Of a DNA stretch of 64,000 bases, positions 15,107 through 25,442 are shown in pieces. The DNA lies in NCBI RefSeq assembly GCF_000719265.1, contig NZ_JOFL01000024.1, forward strand, positions 1 to 64,000. The letters are read 5' to 3'. The translations under genes and the position numbers were made by a program. The stretch comes from Streptomyces roseoverticillatus. GTDB taxonomy: Bacteria > Actinomycetota > Actinomycetes > Streptomycetales > Streptomycetaceae. Each line of letters opens with the position of its first letter. The first letter of the stretch is position 1. Below the pieces are notes generated by a model that had not been told where the DNA came from, did not search any database, and saw nothing but the letters and a program-made list of their open reading frames with translations.

Positions 15107-16768
15107 ATGGAAATGAGCCTGCAGCCCACCGAGGAAGTCATGGGGGTGGACGGGCGATACCAGTGGACATTCCCGCTCACCACCGCGCTGCCGGACTCCT
15201 CCATCCACTCGGTCTGGTACGTCGCATTGCCCTTGACCTCCGCCCACCGCGGTGGTCACTCCGGCGGCGGGGCTCCCATTCCCGGCGTGGAAGGGCAGGA
15301 GCGTTATAGCAACGAGGGTTCGGTCTATCCGCACGCCGCCCTGGTCGAAATGATCACATACCAGGAGCGGTGCTTTCCCGATATGGCCTGGCGGTACCTC
15401 GACATGAGCCACCTGTCGTGGCCCGAGGTACGCGCCCAGATCGCCGCAGACCCGCCGGATGTCGTGGCATTGACCGTGTACACCGCCACCGCACTGTGGG
15501 CCTTCATCGTGGCCGCGGAGATCAAGCGCGTGAATCCCGACGCGGTCGTGGTCTTCGGGAACGACCATGCGGGAATTCTGTATCGCGAGACCCTCACCGG
15601 CCGGTACGGAAGCCGGTTGGTGGACTTCGTCAGCACAGGCAACAATGGCCCGTACACCATGATGGGGTTGCTGTACACGCTGCAAGGCGGGCTCGACCTG
15701 GCACGTGTCCCCTCCCTCGCCTACCGGCACCGCGGTGAGGTAGTCAACCAGCCTGCGCCCACCTATCCCATCGACCGCAGGCTGCTGCCCGACTACCGGC
15801 TGATCGAGGACCAGCTCGAGCAGTACTACGACAAGGCATTCGCCGTCTGGTACGCCCACCACTACGAGCTCAAACGGATGGTAACGCTGTCCCTGGACGC
15901 CGGCTGCACATGGGGCAGACGGCCCGGCCGCAGATGCAAACACTGCTCCATCCAGGGACTCACCCCCAAGACCACTCGTGTTTCCACCATCGTGCCGGTG
16001 CTGGAGGACGTAGTCGGCGTACTGGGCGCCAATGTGTATGCTGCGGGCGACTCCACCTTCGGCTTCTCACGCGGACAGTGGTCCGGAGAGATCGACTTTC
16101 TGGACGAGCTGGCCGAGGCGTGTGCCAACTCCGCCGTACTCCGGGACCACCGGTTCATGCTCGCTTACGGCCTGATCTTCGAATTCCTGCAGTCCGCCAA
16201 GTTGTGCCAGGGGTTCATCCGCACCTGGAACGTCGGTCTGGAAGCATTCGACCCCCGGCTCCTCAAGGGCGATTCCAAAGGAATCAACAAGGGACCTGAC
16301 CGGGTGTACGCGGCATTGGAACTGGCGCAAGACCTGGGCTACAAGCTCTACATCTCAGGGATCATGGGTCTGCCCGGAACGACGCGCTCCATGCTCCGCA
16401 GCGAGGTGGACAAATGGCTTTCGCTGGCGGAGACCTACCGTGACTCGATCACCACGATCTCCGTGGCGGCACCCGGTGTCATCCCTGGATCCCGTATGTA
16501 CTGGGAGTCGTTCACCTCCGACCCGGTGGTACGCGCCTGCCATGGTGAAATCATTCCGGCACGGCGGCTGACCGAACGGTATGTGCGCGAGCACACCGAG
16601 GTGGAACTGGCCGATGTCGAGGCTGCCATCGCAGATGTCGGCCGCGGCGTCATCACGCTGGGCGGGCAACAAGGCCAGATGAAATTCGGCGGCTACATGC
16701 TCGGCGGCCTGGATGAGGACGAAGCGGCCGAACAGCGTCTGCTCGATGCCATCTGCGCCCAGCTTTGA
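15107..16768 (+). CDS. Radical SAM enzyme with N-terminal B12-binding-like fold
   Basis: A 553-residue protein; the start is set by GGGAGGA eight bases upstream. The N-terminal third is a cobalamin-binding-like Rossmann domain (DVVALTVYTATALWAFIVAA, AVVVFGNDHAGI) but lacks the classical DxHxxG axial-ligand motif. The radical SAM core starts at about residue 260. The cluster cysteines are C267-x9-C277-x2-C280 (GCTWGRRPGRRCKHCS), an expanded form of the usual Cx3Cx2C. GLEAFDPRLLKGDSKGINKG (about 380-400) and SGIMGLPGTT are later barrel elements typical of class B-like enzymes. The chemistry is unknown. It is followed after 6 nt by an MFS gene, forming a likely small biosynthesis-and-export unit with the TAXI protein. 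Confidence 0.85.
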   Translation: MEMSLQPTEEVMGVDGRYQWTFPLTTALPDSSIHSVWYVALPLTSAHRGGHSGGGAPIPGVEGQERYSNEGSVYPHAALVEMITYQERCFPDMAWRYLDMSHLSWPEVRAQIAADPPDVVALTVYTATALWAFIVAAEIKRVNPDAVVVFGNDHAGILYRETLTGRYGSRLVDFVSTGNNGPYTMMGLLYTLQGGLDLARVPSLAYRHRGEVVNQPAPTYPIDRRLLPDYRLIEDQLEQYYDKAFAVWYAHHYELKRMVTLSLDAGCTWGRRPGRRCKHCSIQGLTPKTTRVSTIVPVLEDVVGVLGANVYAAGDSTFGFSRGQWSGEIDFLDELAEACANSAVLRDHRFMLAYGLIFEFLQSAKLCQGFIRTWNVGLEAFDPRLLKGDSKGINKGPDRVYAALELAQDLGYKLYISGIMGLPGTTRSMLRSEVDKWLSLAETYRDSITTISVAAPGVIPGSRMYWESFTSDPVVRACHGEIIPARRLTERYVREHTEVELADVEAAIADVGRGVITLGGQQGQMKFGGYMLGGLDEDEAAEQRLLDAICAQL

Positions 16769-16774
16769 CCCGCG

Positions 16775-18043
16775 ATGGCAGCTGTGCGCGCCCAGCTGAT
16801 CGGCCCGACCTACACCATCACCGTCACCTGCGTGGGTTCAAGTCTGCCCACTTCGCTCTACTCCGCGTACGGACGCCACTTCGCCCTCTCCTCCTTCGCG
16901 GTGACCGGCCTCTTCGCAATCTACGTCGCCGTCATCATCCCAACAATGCTGTCCTGCGGCGGCCTCTCCGACCGCTGGGGGCGCCGCCGGGTGGCCGGCA
17001 TAGGACTCATGCTGTCCGCGGTGGCCTCCGCGTTGCTGGCCTCAGCGATCGCACCGGCCATGCTCTTCGTCGGGCGGATGCTGCAGGGCACTGCTGCCGG
17101 GCTCATCTCCGGCGCGGCAACCGCCGCACTGGCGGACGCCGCCCAGGAGCACAACCCCGGACCGGCGGCTCGCGGAAACGCCATCTCCCTCGCCTCCCTG
17201 GGAATCTCGGTGGGCAGCGCCAGCGGACCTCTGCTCTCCGGCGCCCTCGCCTCCTTCGCCCCCGCGCCCCTCTCCACCCCCTTCCTTGCCCATCTCACCC
17301 TGCTCCTGCCCGTATGCGCGATGCCCTGGCCGGCCAAGCCGGCCGGCAACGTGCTCTCGCAGCATCCCGGACCGGCCCGCCGACGGCACCGGTACTCCAA
17401 CCGCCCGGCACTCGCCGGCAGTGCGGCCACCACCGTTCTCACCTGGAGTGTCCTGGGCATATTCCTCGCTCTGGGGCCTGCGGTGGTTGCGGCCCTGAAC
17501 CCCTCCGCCGGGCCGGTCCTGGGCGGCGAGATGGTGGGGCTGATGCTGGTCTCCTCCGCCCTGGCACAGTTCTCCGCCGGACGGCTCCCTTCGGGAGCGG
17601 GCCAGCGCCGGGGACTCGCCGTCATCACGGTGGGACTCTTCCTGCTGGTCACTGCGGTGCTGCTGCACAGCCTGCCCCTGCTCGCCGTGGCCTCGGTAAT
17701 TTCAGGGATCGGCCAGGGAACCGGCTTCACCGGTGCCCTCACCGACCTCACGGCCGTGGTGCCCGCCCAGCACCGCGGCAGGATGCTGTCCCAGGCATAT
17801 GTCATCGCCTATCTGGCCCTTGCCGTCCCGGTACTCGGCGTCGGCGCGCTCGCGGACCACACCGGCGTCCTCACCGCGGTCACGATCTACGCGTTCGTGA
17901 CCGTCGCCGGCTGTCTGCTGTACTTCCTCACAGCTCCTCCAGCCTGCCCTGCTACGGATCCGGCCCCGGAGAATTCCCACGGCGACTCGTTACCAGGCAA
18001 GCAGTCACGAGCACCGCGCCCTCGGAGGAAACCCCGAGGCTGA
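16775..18043 (+). CDS. MFS transporter
   Basis: A 422-residue membrane protein with about 12 hydrophobic segments. The loop between helices 2 and 3 has GGLSDRWGRRRVAGIGL, the signature of the major facilitator superfamily; helix 5 shows LGISVGSASGPLLSGALA, the motif C pattern of drug/H+ antiporters. The C-terminal tail is hydrophilic and basic. The ATG lies 6 nt behind the radical SAM stop with no strong ribosome binding site of its own, which suggests translational coupling. It most likely exports the product of the radical SAM enzyme; that link is inferred from position only. Confidence 0.88.
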   Translation: MAAVRAQLIGPTYTITVTCVGSSLPTSLYSAYGRHFALSSFAVTGLFAIYVAVIIPTMLSCGGLSDRWGRRRVAGIGLMLSAVASALLASAIAPAMLFVGRMLQGTAAGLISGAATAALADAAQEHNPGPAARGNAISLASLGISVGSASGPLLSGALASFAPAPLSTPFLAHLTLLLPVCAMPWPAKPAGNVLSQHPGPARRRHRYSNRPALAGSAATTVLTWSVLGIFLALGPAVVAALNPSAGPVLGGEMVGLMLVSSALAQFSAGRLPSGAGQRRGLAVITVGLFLLVTAVLLHSLPLLAVASVISGIGQGTGFTGALTDLTAVVPAQHRGRMLSQAYVIAYLALAVPVLGVGALADHTGVLTAVTIYAFVTVAGCLLYFLTAPPACPATDPAPENSHGDSLPGKQSRAPRPRRKPRG

Positions 18044-18399
18044 CTTGACTCTGTCGGGGATCTTGTGACGTCGGTGTCATCCGTTGGTCGTTCGCCAGGA
18101 CTGCCGATGGGGAATTCCGCGCTGATGCAGGTAGCTCCGGAAGGCCGTCGGAGAGCGTGGAGGTCGCGGTTCCCCCCTCCGTAGCGGCTGTGGTGGCCAC
18201 GTCGGTGATCACGTTGACGCGGTCGTCGTCGCGTGATCCGTGATCCATGATCCGTAATCAGAGGGAGGCGCCATACGCAACGAACCGCACGAGACGGCTG
18301 TGCCGATAGGACTGCTGCTCCTGGTGGCTGGAACCCTCGTCGGGGATGCCCTGGTCGACCCCTGAGGGACCTTCGCCGGCGGCGTCGTCCTCGTCCGAG
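18044..18399. other. Non-coding / degraded region after the MFS gene
   Basis: No intact gene. A frame that would start at an ATA codon (18273-18275), preceded by GGGAGGCGCC, encodes a 30-residue peptide ending at a TGA near 18364 and containing VPIGLLLLVAGTLVGDALV; without an accepted start codon it is more likely a relic. No terminator hairpin stands out. Confidence 0.3.
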
Positions 18400-18543
18400 T
18401 CAAGAAGCCACGCCCTGACCAAGGTGCTGCGCCTGTCCGACCCCGGCATGCGAGAGATCCTGGCGAAGACGCGCGAGTCCGCGCCGCTCATCGGCGTCGG
18501 AGAGGGCAAGAAGAAGGTCTCTGTCGACCTGGCCGCCGACACG
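18400..18543 (+). pseudogene. Fragment of an FtsK/SpoIIIE (TraB-like) DNA translocase
   Basis: About 45 residues read LTKVLRLSDPGMREILAKTR, then SAPLIGVGEGKKKVSVDLAA. This is the segment that directly precedes the Walker A loop in actinobacterial FtsK/TraB-type translocases ('PLIGVGRGRKTVSVDLE.DSPH...'). The expected SPH..S.GTGGGKS Walker A does not follow; instead the frame runs into unrelated sequence and stops at 18615. Such translocases move plasmid or integrative-element DNA in Streptomyces, so this piece suggests a former conjugative element. Confidence 0.55.
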
Positions 18544-18630
18544 GCCCCCTGGAGGGTGCTTCGGCATCACGGGCCGCTTCGGGGCTCCCTGTATGCCTAC
18601 GTTCCAGCGCTTTGATGTGGTCGTGTCAGA

Positions 18631-19500
18631 ATGTTGATCACGAGCGACCGTCGGCCCGAGCAGCCCCCGCCGCCCCAAGAGGCCCCGCCGCCCGAGCCTG
18701 TCGAAGCCCCGGAGCCGACGAAGGCTGCGGACTCCGGTACGGGCCCGGCGGAAGCGCCGGAACCCACGGGCGGGCACACCGCAAGTGCCGAGCAGACGGA
18801 TGACGCTCCGGAACCGGCGGCTGCAGAGGAAGCCGAAAGCACACCGGAGAAGACCGACGCGCCGGAACCGGGATCCGGGCAGCCCGACGCCGAGGCCCCG
18901 GAACCGACGGATGCGGAGGGCACGCAGGAAACGGGTGCCGAGGAAGCGGACGAGGCCCCGGAGCGGGAAGCCGAGCAATGGGACGCTGACACCCCGCAAC
19001 CGGCGACTGCTGAGGACGCAGACGCAGACGCGGACGCGGACTTCGAAACCGTTCCGGCGGACGCACGCGAGACGCCGAGGTAGACCATTTCCGCCCCAAG
19101 ACCTACGCGGTCCACCGAGGCCGGACGTATCCGGCCGCTGCTGAGGCCGACGCGTCGGGCCTCATCGCTCTGACCACTGGGGATGACCGGCCTGAGGATC
19201 TCATCGCCGATCCCCGGGACCCGAGCGGCGAGCGCTTCCTGGCCGCCCCGGAGCAGTTGGACGCCTGGTACCGGATCCACTGGACCTTCCGCTGGCAGGG
19301 CGGCCCCTTCGACGCCGTGGGGACGGTGGACGGCAGGATCAAGGGCGTCTACACGGGCTGCAGCTGGGGTTTCGCGGACAACTGGCAGCTGACCGACGAG
19401 ACGGCTCTCAGCGGGTACACCCGGTACACGGTCCAGGCGAGCCTCAAAGGCGTCACCGACCTCGAACAGCACCGCACCGACCTGCTGGCCAAGCAGCAGC
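18631..19500 (+). pseudogene. Acidic Pro/Glu/Ala-repeat protein fused by frameshift to a Streptomyces-type domain
   Basis: The first frame (18631-19083) encodes a low-complexity acidic chain full of APEP/EAPEPT units and ending in a DADADAD run. Just before its stop the coding signal moves to another frame, where RDAEVDHFRPKTYAVHRGR begins a roughly 140-residue globular part containing AWYRIHWTFRWQGGPFDAVG and CSWGFADNWQ, ending near LEQHRTDLLAKQQ. The 'HFRPK.YAVH.GR.Y' opening is a pattern seen in Streptomyces hypothetical proteins. One frameshift at about 19060-19080 would restore a single protein of about 290 residues. The 3' end abuts the truncated minus-strand gene at about 19500. It could be a true pseudogene or a sequence error. 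Confidence 0.5.
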
Positions 19501-19504
19501 CGAG

Positions 19505-20200
19505 GTCCCGGGGGCCATCTCGGTGTCGCAGCACCTGCTCCAGCGTGATCAGGCATGGCTCCGGCACATACTCGTCGTATTCCACTTCCACCGAGGCGGT
19601 TCCGGGGGTGTGGTGAGGACGTCAGTGACGGCGGCTGCGGATCGCCAGAACGGCGCGGTCCTGGGCATGTACTTCTCCGGAGGGTGGTCGAAGGGGCACC
19701 ACAGCACCTGGAGCGGATCGGCCCCGGCCTGCCCGGGCGGGCGCAGCAGGGGGATGTCACGCACGTACAACTGGGCCACGGGCAGCAAGGCGACCGGGCC
19801 CTCGGACCTCCAGCGGCCGGCATCGATCCGCTCCTTGATCGCTTCCTCCTCGGGCGTGTGCCGGGGGCCGTGGGGATTGCGGAGCAATCGGCCCTGGACG
19901 CGCCGCTCCAGCCGTACCTCTTGCCGGTGGGAGGGAATCGTTCATCTCGTCCCACTCGTGCGGGCCGTCGGAGTACGGCCACGGCTCGTCGGCGGGCCAC
20001 GGCAAGGGCCCTCCAGTCGAACTGTCATGCGACGGCGATGGCCCGGGGCGAGGGTGCAACCGGATCGCCGTGCGTGCCGGCGGAGCCGGTTGAGGGAAGA
20101 CCGCGGTGGCGTCGAGCGGCCGCGGCGGGGTGGTACGGATGGTGTTCAAAGTGGCGATGCTGCCAGCAGCCTCAGCTCCTCCTCCGCCGTGCTGCAGCAC
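19505..20200 (-). pseudogene. Frameshifted conserved Streptomyces hypothetical protein
   Basis: Three minus-strand frames join into one protein. The first runs from about 20200 to 19935 and contains RTAIRLHPRPGPSPSHDSST then GGPLPWPADEPWPYSDGP. The second (to about 19600) reads HRQEVRLERRVQGRLLRNPH, EEEAIKERIDAGRW, then LQVLWCPFDHPPEKYMP. The third gives VEVEYDEYVPEPCLITLEQV. The order (RLHPRPG, GGPLLWPADEPWP, LWCPF, PEPC..EQV) is that of a conserved Streptomyces protein of unknown function in the style of DUF1963-type proteins. Two one-base frameshifts and loss of the C-terminus near 19505, where it meets the plus-strand fragment, make it a pseudogene. Confidence 0.6.
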
Positions 20201-20883
20201 CCACCTGAAAGAGACTTCTCGGACATTCCCTAACGAGTGGACGGCAAGGTGAGGCTAAGCAGGGGGCTAATCGTGGGCGAGTCTTTACACGACTGAAACG
20301 TCACTTGGAGCCATCGGGCGATGCGTAGACAGCGGCAAGTGTCCTGTTTTGCGGGTTGACTTGGCGTCGAGGCGACGAGGGCGTATCGCCGCGCGGTCAT
20401 CGCGTCTGCCTCCTCCGTGGAGCGCACGGTCGGCGGTGCGGTGTCCGAGCGGGGTTCCCGGGCCATCGCCCGGCGGGGCAGTGGTATACGGACGGCGGGT
20501 CGCGCCATGCGTACGGATGGCCGTGTCGCGAGTGTTCCGTTCTCCCCGCTATGACGGCGCATTCGCATTGGTCCAGTGGATGCGGCGGTTCCGGCCCCCG
20601 AACTGAGAGTGCACCGTTCCGGGCTTCCGCGAGGCCTCGTGCTCTCCGCTCCTCCGTGCCGTCCCGGCCGCCCTCGCCGCAGTCCGTGTGACGTTCTGCG
20701 GGCATGTGCCGACCGCAATGGGCCAGGCCATGTTGGCGCATATACAGCTGTCGGTGCAGGGCGGGCCGTACCTAGTTTTCATTTCGCTTAAACATTGCTG
20801 CCAACGAGAAATCGGGCAGGGCGGGGGCATCACAAGATGCGGAAGACGGCATTGCTCTTAGCCTGAATGATCGCGAAGCCTGA

Positions 20884-20921
20884 CGGTGATTGCCGATGGT
20901 GATTGCCGAGGTGATTGCCGA
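20884..20921 (+). repeat. Direct repeats GTGATTGCCGA (three copies)
   Basis: GTGATTGCCGA occurs three times almost head to tail within 38 bp, about 370 bp upstream of the synthetase start. Such iterons can be regulator-binding sites; they could equally be replication slippage. Confidence 0.7.
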
Positions 20922-21196
20922 GCCCGATTCACCGGGATGCCGGACATCGGCGCACAGCCGAAGCGCGAATGGTCTTTTCCGGACCGTCGCCGTGGGGCCG
21001 GCCGTCACGTGCAGCGATATGTCGAGCGGGGGATTTCATCGGCTCTTCATCGGTTCGGAAGCCAAGGTGTCGGCTCATCACGGCTCGGCACGCCACTGTG
21101 GGCGGGGGTTTATGCACCTTTTCTTCCTGTATGCGGCAGATCCGCCCAGCACTCACTGGCCCGGCTCGCGCAGACCGTCAACAGCAACACGGGCGC

Positions 21197-21223
21197 GTGT
21201 CAACTGAGGGTGTCAACTGAGGG
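21197..21223 (+). repeat. Direct repeats GTGTCAACTGAGG (two copies)
   Basis: Two adjacent copies of GTGTCAACTGAGG lie about 70 bp upstream of the synthetase start, in the 5' leader or core promoter area. Confidence 0.7.
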
Positions 21224-21289
21224 GCGCATTCGGTCAATAAGGAACACGCGGCGTGGAAAATTTGAAGAGAATTCGAACAGGGGGAATCC

Positions 21290-24200
21290 ATGGCAGGCGT
21301 GAGATCCGCTCATGAGCCCGCGACGTCGGACCCGGTGCCAGGGTTGCCGCCGCCGGCCGGCGCATACGGGGAGCCGCCCGTCCGGACGTTGTCGCGGTAT
21401 TTCGAGCGGAGCTGCGACAAAAACCCGGACCGCACCGCCGTGATCTGCGGAACCGAACAGCTCGGTTATGCGGAACTCGACCGCCGCGCCAACCGGCTCG
21501 CGCACCTGCTCCTGTCGCGTGGCGTGACCCAGGGCGGCGCGGTGGGAATCCTGCTCGAACGGTCCGTCGACACCTACGTCACGCTGCTCGGAGTGATCAA
21601 GGCCGGGGCCGCCTACGTCCCGCTCGACCCGTCGTTTCCCGCCGACCGGCTGGCCTTCATCGCGCAGGACGCGGGGCTGTGCGACCTCGTGACGACCTCG
21701 GCGATGCGCGATCGTGCACAGCTCCTGCCCTGTCCGGTGCTGGAACTCGACCGCATGCAAGCGGAATTGGCCGATCAGTCCAGCGACCGCCCCGGTGGTG
21801 ACATCCCGCCATCATCGGTCGTCTACATCATCTACACCTCCGGCACCACCGGCCGGCCCAAGGGCGTGGCGGTGTCCCACGCCAACATTGCCAACTTCCT
21901 TCGCGTGGTGACCCCGATCTACCAAGTGCGCGGCGAGGACCGCGTCTACCAGGGGCTGTCGATCGCCTTCGACTTCTCGGTGGAGGAGATCTGGCCGGCC
22001 TGGATCGCGGGAGCGACCCTGGTCGCGGGTCCCACCGACGCCCGCCGCGTCGGCCAGGGCCTGGGCGACTTCCTCATCGAGCAGGCGATCACCGTACTGT
22101 GCTGTGTGCCGACACTGTTGACGACCCTTGAGGCCGAAGTGCCGTCCCTGCGCAGCCTGCTCGTCAGCGGCGAGGCCTGCCCTCCCGACCTGGTACGCCG
22201 CTGGTCCCGCCCGGGCCGCCGCATCCTCAACGCGTACGGCCCCACGGAGACGACCGTCACGGCCACCTGCGGCGAACTCGTCCCTCACCGGCCGGTCACC
22301 ATCGGCACCCCCCTGCCCACCTATCGCGTCTACATCCTCGACGACGAGCTGCGCCCCGTCGCCGAGGGCGAGAGCGGCGAGATCTGCGTCGGCGGCCCCG
22401 GGGTGGCGATCGGTTACGTCAACCGGCCCGACCTCACCACGGAACGGTTCGTGCCCAACCCGATCGCACGGGACCGCGCCGACGTCCCCCGGATCTACCG
22501 CACCGGCGACCGCGGCCGGTTCACCGCCACGGGCGAGATCGAGTACCTGGGCCGTGCCGACACCCAGGTCAAGATCCGCGGCTATCGCATCGAACTCGCG
22601 GAGATCGAGGAAGTGCTCCGCGAGGACGACTCGGTCGAGAACGCGGTCGTCACCCCCCTCGAACGGGACGGCGTCGTCCAGGACCTCGTCGGCTACGTCA
22701 CCCTCACCGACCGCACGGCACGAGGCGCCGACGATGACCTGCGCGACCGGCTGCGCGTCCGCCTGCAACGCCGGCTCCCCGACTACATGATCCCCTCATT
22801 CGTCGAGGTGCTCCCCGAATTCCCGCTACTGGCCGCCGACAAGGTCGACCGGGCTGCCCTGCCCGCCCCCACGTCGCCGCCCCTCACCCGCCGCTCCGCC
22901 CAGCGCATCGCCCCTCGCACGCCGCTGGAGCGGCAACTGGCCGCGGAGTGGAAGGAGGTCCTCGGTGGCGAGGAGATATCCGTCGAGGATGACTTCTTCT
23001 GCGACCTGGGAGGACATTCCATGGCGGCGGCCCGCCTGATATCGCGGCTGCGGCGGCAGCCGCGCCTCCAGGGCGTGGCCATGGGCGACCTGTACGCCCA
23101 GCCCACCATCCGGGGCCTCGCCGCCTCCATCGAAGCCGCCTCCATCGAAGCCGCTTCCATCAAGGCCGCCTCCATCGAAGCCGGCGCCACGGCGCCCGGG
23201 GAGCAGCGGGCCGGCACCCCGCCACCACCGGTTCTGCGCCACTCCACCGCCCGGGTCCTGACCTGCGGTGCCGCCCAACTCGCCGCCTTCTGCGCATGGT
23301 TGCTCCTGCCCGGCCTGCCGGCGATGGTCCTGCTCTACCGCCTGCTCCTCGCCTGGCACGTCCCGGTGCACGGCCTCGCCCCCGGCAGCGCCCTGCACCG
23401 TCTCACGCACCTGAGCCTGCCCGGCTTCGTGCTCCTGGAAGTCACATGGCTGGTGGCGAGCCTCGTGCCGCTGCCACTGCTCTGCGGCCGATTGCTGATG
23501 CTCGGTGTCCGGCCGGGGTGGTATCCGCTGTGGGGCGTCACCTATCTGCGCTTCTGGCTCTACGGGAAAGTGCTGGCCTTCTCCCCGCTGGCGGTGCTGA
23601 CCGGCTCGCCGCTGCTCGCCCCCTGCCTCCGGCTGCTCGGCGCCAGGGTCGGCCACGGCTGTCACCTGTCCGCCGTCATCGGCCTCCCGCCGTTCGTGGA
23701 GATCGGCGAGGGCACGAGCATCGGCTACGGCGTGCGCGTCCAGCCGTACGTGGTCGAGGGAGGCCGCATCCGGCTGGCACCGGTCCGGATCGGTTCCGGC
23801 TGCTTCGTCGGCACCAACAGCGTCGTCATGGCCGGCGCCGTGATCGGCGACCGCGCCTCGGTGGGGGAGCAGTCCCTCGTAGCCGCCGACCACGTCGTAC
23901 CGGCGGAGGAACACTGGGCCGGCTCGCCGGCCGCCTCCCGCCCCGGCACGCCACCGCTCCTGGAGTCCATGGCCGCCGCGGCCGACGACCGGCCCTGGAC
24001 CGTGCGCCTGCTGGCCGCGTACGGGGCGGGGGCGCTCCTGCTCACGCTCGTCCCGCTGCTCGCGACCGTGGCCGGTTCGGCACCCGTGGCGTACGTGGTG
24101 TGGCGGTACGGCTTCGCCTGGGCGCTGCCGGCCACGGCCCTGACCGGCCCGCTCGTCGTGCTGATGACCTGCGCTCTCGTGCTCCTCGTCAAACGGGGCG

Positions 24201-25381
24201 CCCTGCCGGCGGTGCGCGCCGGAATCCACCCCGAACGCAGCGGCTTCGGCGTACGCAAGTGGATCGGCGACGGCATGATGACCACGAGCCTGACGCTGAC
24301 CCACTCCCTCTACTCCACCCTCTACCTCGTCCCGTTCCTGCGGCTGCTCGGTGCGCGCACCGGCCGCTGGTCCGAGGTGGCGACCGTCAGCTTCGTCGAC
24401 CCGGACATGCTGATCATCGGCGAGGGCAGCTTCGTCGCGGACGTCTGCGTCGTGGGCCCGGCCGCCTTCCACCGGGGCCGTATCTCGGTCGCACCGGCGG
24501 AGGTGGGGCGACGCGCCTTCGTCGGCAACGGGGCGCTGGTCCCCGGCTCCTGCCGCCTGGGAGAGAACAGCCTGCTCGGGGTGCACTCCCTGGCGCCGAC
24601 CCGGCCGACCGACCCCGAGACGACCTGGCTCGGCTCACCCGCGATCTTCCTGCCGCGCCGCGAGGCCAGCCAGGACTTCCCCGCGAAGCTCACCTACAGC
24701 CCCAGCCGGGGACTGATCGCGGCGCGCCTGGCCATCGAGTACTTCCGGGTGACACTGCCCGCCACACTCGGCGCGCTCGGCGCCCTCATCAGCTTCTACG
24801 CCGCGGTACGCCTCGCCGAGGCCCTGCCGCCGTGGGCGCTGCTGCTCCTGGGGCCGGCCCTGTTCCTCGGGGCCGGTGTGTGCTCCACCCTGGCCGTCGC
24901 CCTGCTCAAGTGGCTCGTCATCGGCCGCTACCGGCCGCGCGTGGAGCCTCTGTGGGGCATCTGGGTGCGGCGCACCGAGCTCGTCACGGGCCTGTTCGAG
25001 AACCTCGTCGTCCCGGCCCTGCTGAACTACCTGACCGGCACCCCCTGGATGGCCCCGGTCCTCCGCCTCTTCGGCGCCCGGATCGGCCGAAGAGCCTGGC
25101 TGGGTACGACGTACCTGACCGAGTTCGACCTGGTCGAGGTGGGCGACGACGCGGCCGTGGCCGAGGCCACCTCGCTGCAGACCCACTTGTTCGAGGACCG
25201 GGTCATGAAGATGTCCGACGTGAAGATCGGGGCGTCGAGCTCCGTGGGTACCCGCTCCGTCGTGCTCTACGACGCCGAAGTCGGTGCCGGCTCCTCACTG
25301 GACGCACTGTCCCTGGTCATGAAGGGCGAACGCCTGCCCGACCGGTCACGGTGGCGCGGCATCCCTGCCCGCCCCTGCTGA
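21290..25381 (+). CDS. Membrane NRPS, Pls-type poly(amino acid) synthetase (A-T-membrane domains)
   Basis: A 1363-residue single-module NRPS. Residues about 30-545 are an adenylation domain: [19 protein letters not shown] (about 180), [35 protein letters not shown], and A10 as [13 protein letters not shown]. The carrier domain has [12 protein letters not shown] with Ser577 as the phosphopantetheine site. A 15-bp tandem repeat encodes the following linker ([15 protein letters not shown]). From about 660 to the end, hydrophobic segments alternate with three soluble parts rich in hexapeptide-like repeats ([52 protein letters not shown]). This is the layout of epsilon-poly-L-lysine synthetase (Pls) and of the 'NRPS terminal domain of unknown function'; no condensation or thioesterase domain is present. 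The enzyme should polymerise one basic amino acid at the membrane. Neighbours indicate diaminobutyrate. Confidence 0.92.
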   Translation: MAGVRSAHEPATSDPVPGLPPPAGAYGEPPVRTLSRYFERSCDKNPDRTAVICGTEQLGYAELDRRANRLAHLLLSRGVTQGGAVGILLERSVDTYVTLLGVIKAGAAYVPLDPSFPADRLAFIAQDAGLCDLVTTSAMRDRAQLLPCPVLELDRMQAELADQSSDRPGGDIPPSSVVYIIYTSGTTGRPKGVAVSHANIANFLRVVTPIYQVRGEDRVYQGLSIAFDFSVEEIWPAWIAGATLVAGPTDARRVGQGLGDFLIEQAITVLCCVPTLLTTLEAEVPSLRSLLVSGEACPPDLVRRWSRPGRRILNAYGPTETTVTATCGELVPHRPVTIGTPLPTYRVYILDDELRPVAEGESGEICVGGPGVAIGYVNRPDLTTERFVPNPIARDRADVPRIYRTGDRGRFTATGEIEYLGRADTQVKIRGYRIELAEIEEVLREDDSVENAVVTPLERDGVVQDLVGYVTLTDRTARGADDDLRDRLRVRLQRRLPDYMIPSFVEVLPEFPLLAADKVDRAALPAPTSPPLTRRSAQRIAPRTPLERQLAAEWKEVLGGEEISVEDDFFCDLGGHSMAAARLISRLRRQPRLQGVAMGDLYAQPTIRGLAASIEAASIEAASIKAASIEAGATAPGEQRAGTPPPPVLRHSTARVLTCGAAQLAAFCAWLLLPGLPAMVLLYRLLLAWHVPVHGLAPGSALHRLTHLSLPGFVLLEVTWLVASLVPLPLLCGRLLMLGVRPGWYPLWGVTYLRFWLYGKVLAFSPLAVLTGSPLLAPCLRLLGARVGHGCHLSAVIGLPPFVEIGEGTSIGYGVRVQPYVVEGGRIRLAPVRIGSGCFVGTNSVVMAGAVIGDRASVGEQSLVAADHVVPAEEHWAGSPAASRPGTPPLLESMAAAADDRPWTVRLLAAYGAGALLLTLVPLLATVAGSAPVAYVVWRYGFAWALPATALTGPLVVLMTCALVLLVKRGALPAVRAGIHPERSGFGVRKWIGDGMMTTSLTLTHSLYSTLYLVPFLRLLGARTGRWSEVATVSFVDPDMLIIGEGSFVADVCVVGPAAFHRGRISVAPAEVGRRAFVGNGALVPGSCRLGENSLLGVHSLAPTRPTDPETTWLGSPAIFLPRREASQDFPAKLTYSPSRGLIAARLAIEYFRVTLPATLGALGALISFYAAVRLAEALPPWALLLLGPALFLGAGVCSTLAVALLKWLVIGRYRPRVEPLWGIWVRRTELVTGLFENLVVPALLNYLTGTPWMAPVLRLFGARIGRRAWLGTTYLTEFDLVEVGDDAAVAEATSLQTHLFEDRVMKMSDVKIGASSSVGTRSVVLYDAEVGAGSSLDALSLVMKGERLPDRSRWRGIPARPC
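23119..23178 (+). repeat. 15-bp tandem repeat (four copies) inside the synthetase gene
   Basis: GCCGCCTCCATCGAA is present four times in register with small changes. It encodes AASIE units joining the carrier domain to the first membrane segment, so copy number changes would only lengthen or shorten the linker. Confidence 0.85.
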
Positions 25382-25442
25382 CACCACGGGGCGGCGCTCC
25401 GACGCCGCCCCCTCCGCCCGCAATACCCTTACGGAGACAGTC

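Larger units (their letters stand above)
20201..21289. other. Long leader region upstream of the poly-amino-acid synthetase gene
   Basis: About 1.1 kb without a convincing gene. The part next to the synthetase is relatively AT-rich (20760-20800, TTTTCATTTCGCTTAAACAT) and contains two short direct-repeat clusters (20884-20921 and 21197-21223). The ribosome binding site of the synthetase is CAGGGGGAAT ending four bases before the ATG at 21290. The region probably carries the main promoter and its control sites, but I cannot assign a regulator. Confidence 0.45.

Noticed and set aside
18273..18364. A 30-residue hydrophobic peptide from an ATA codon behind GGGAGGCGCC
   Set aside because: ATA is hardly ever used as a start in Streptomyces and the surrounding DNA is degraded.
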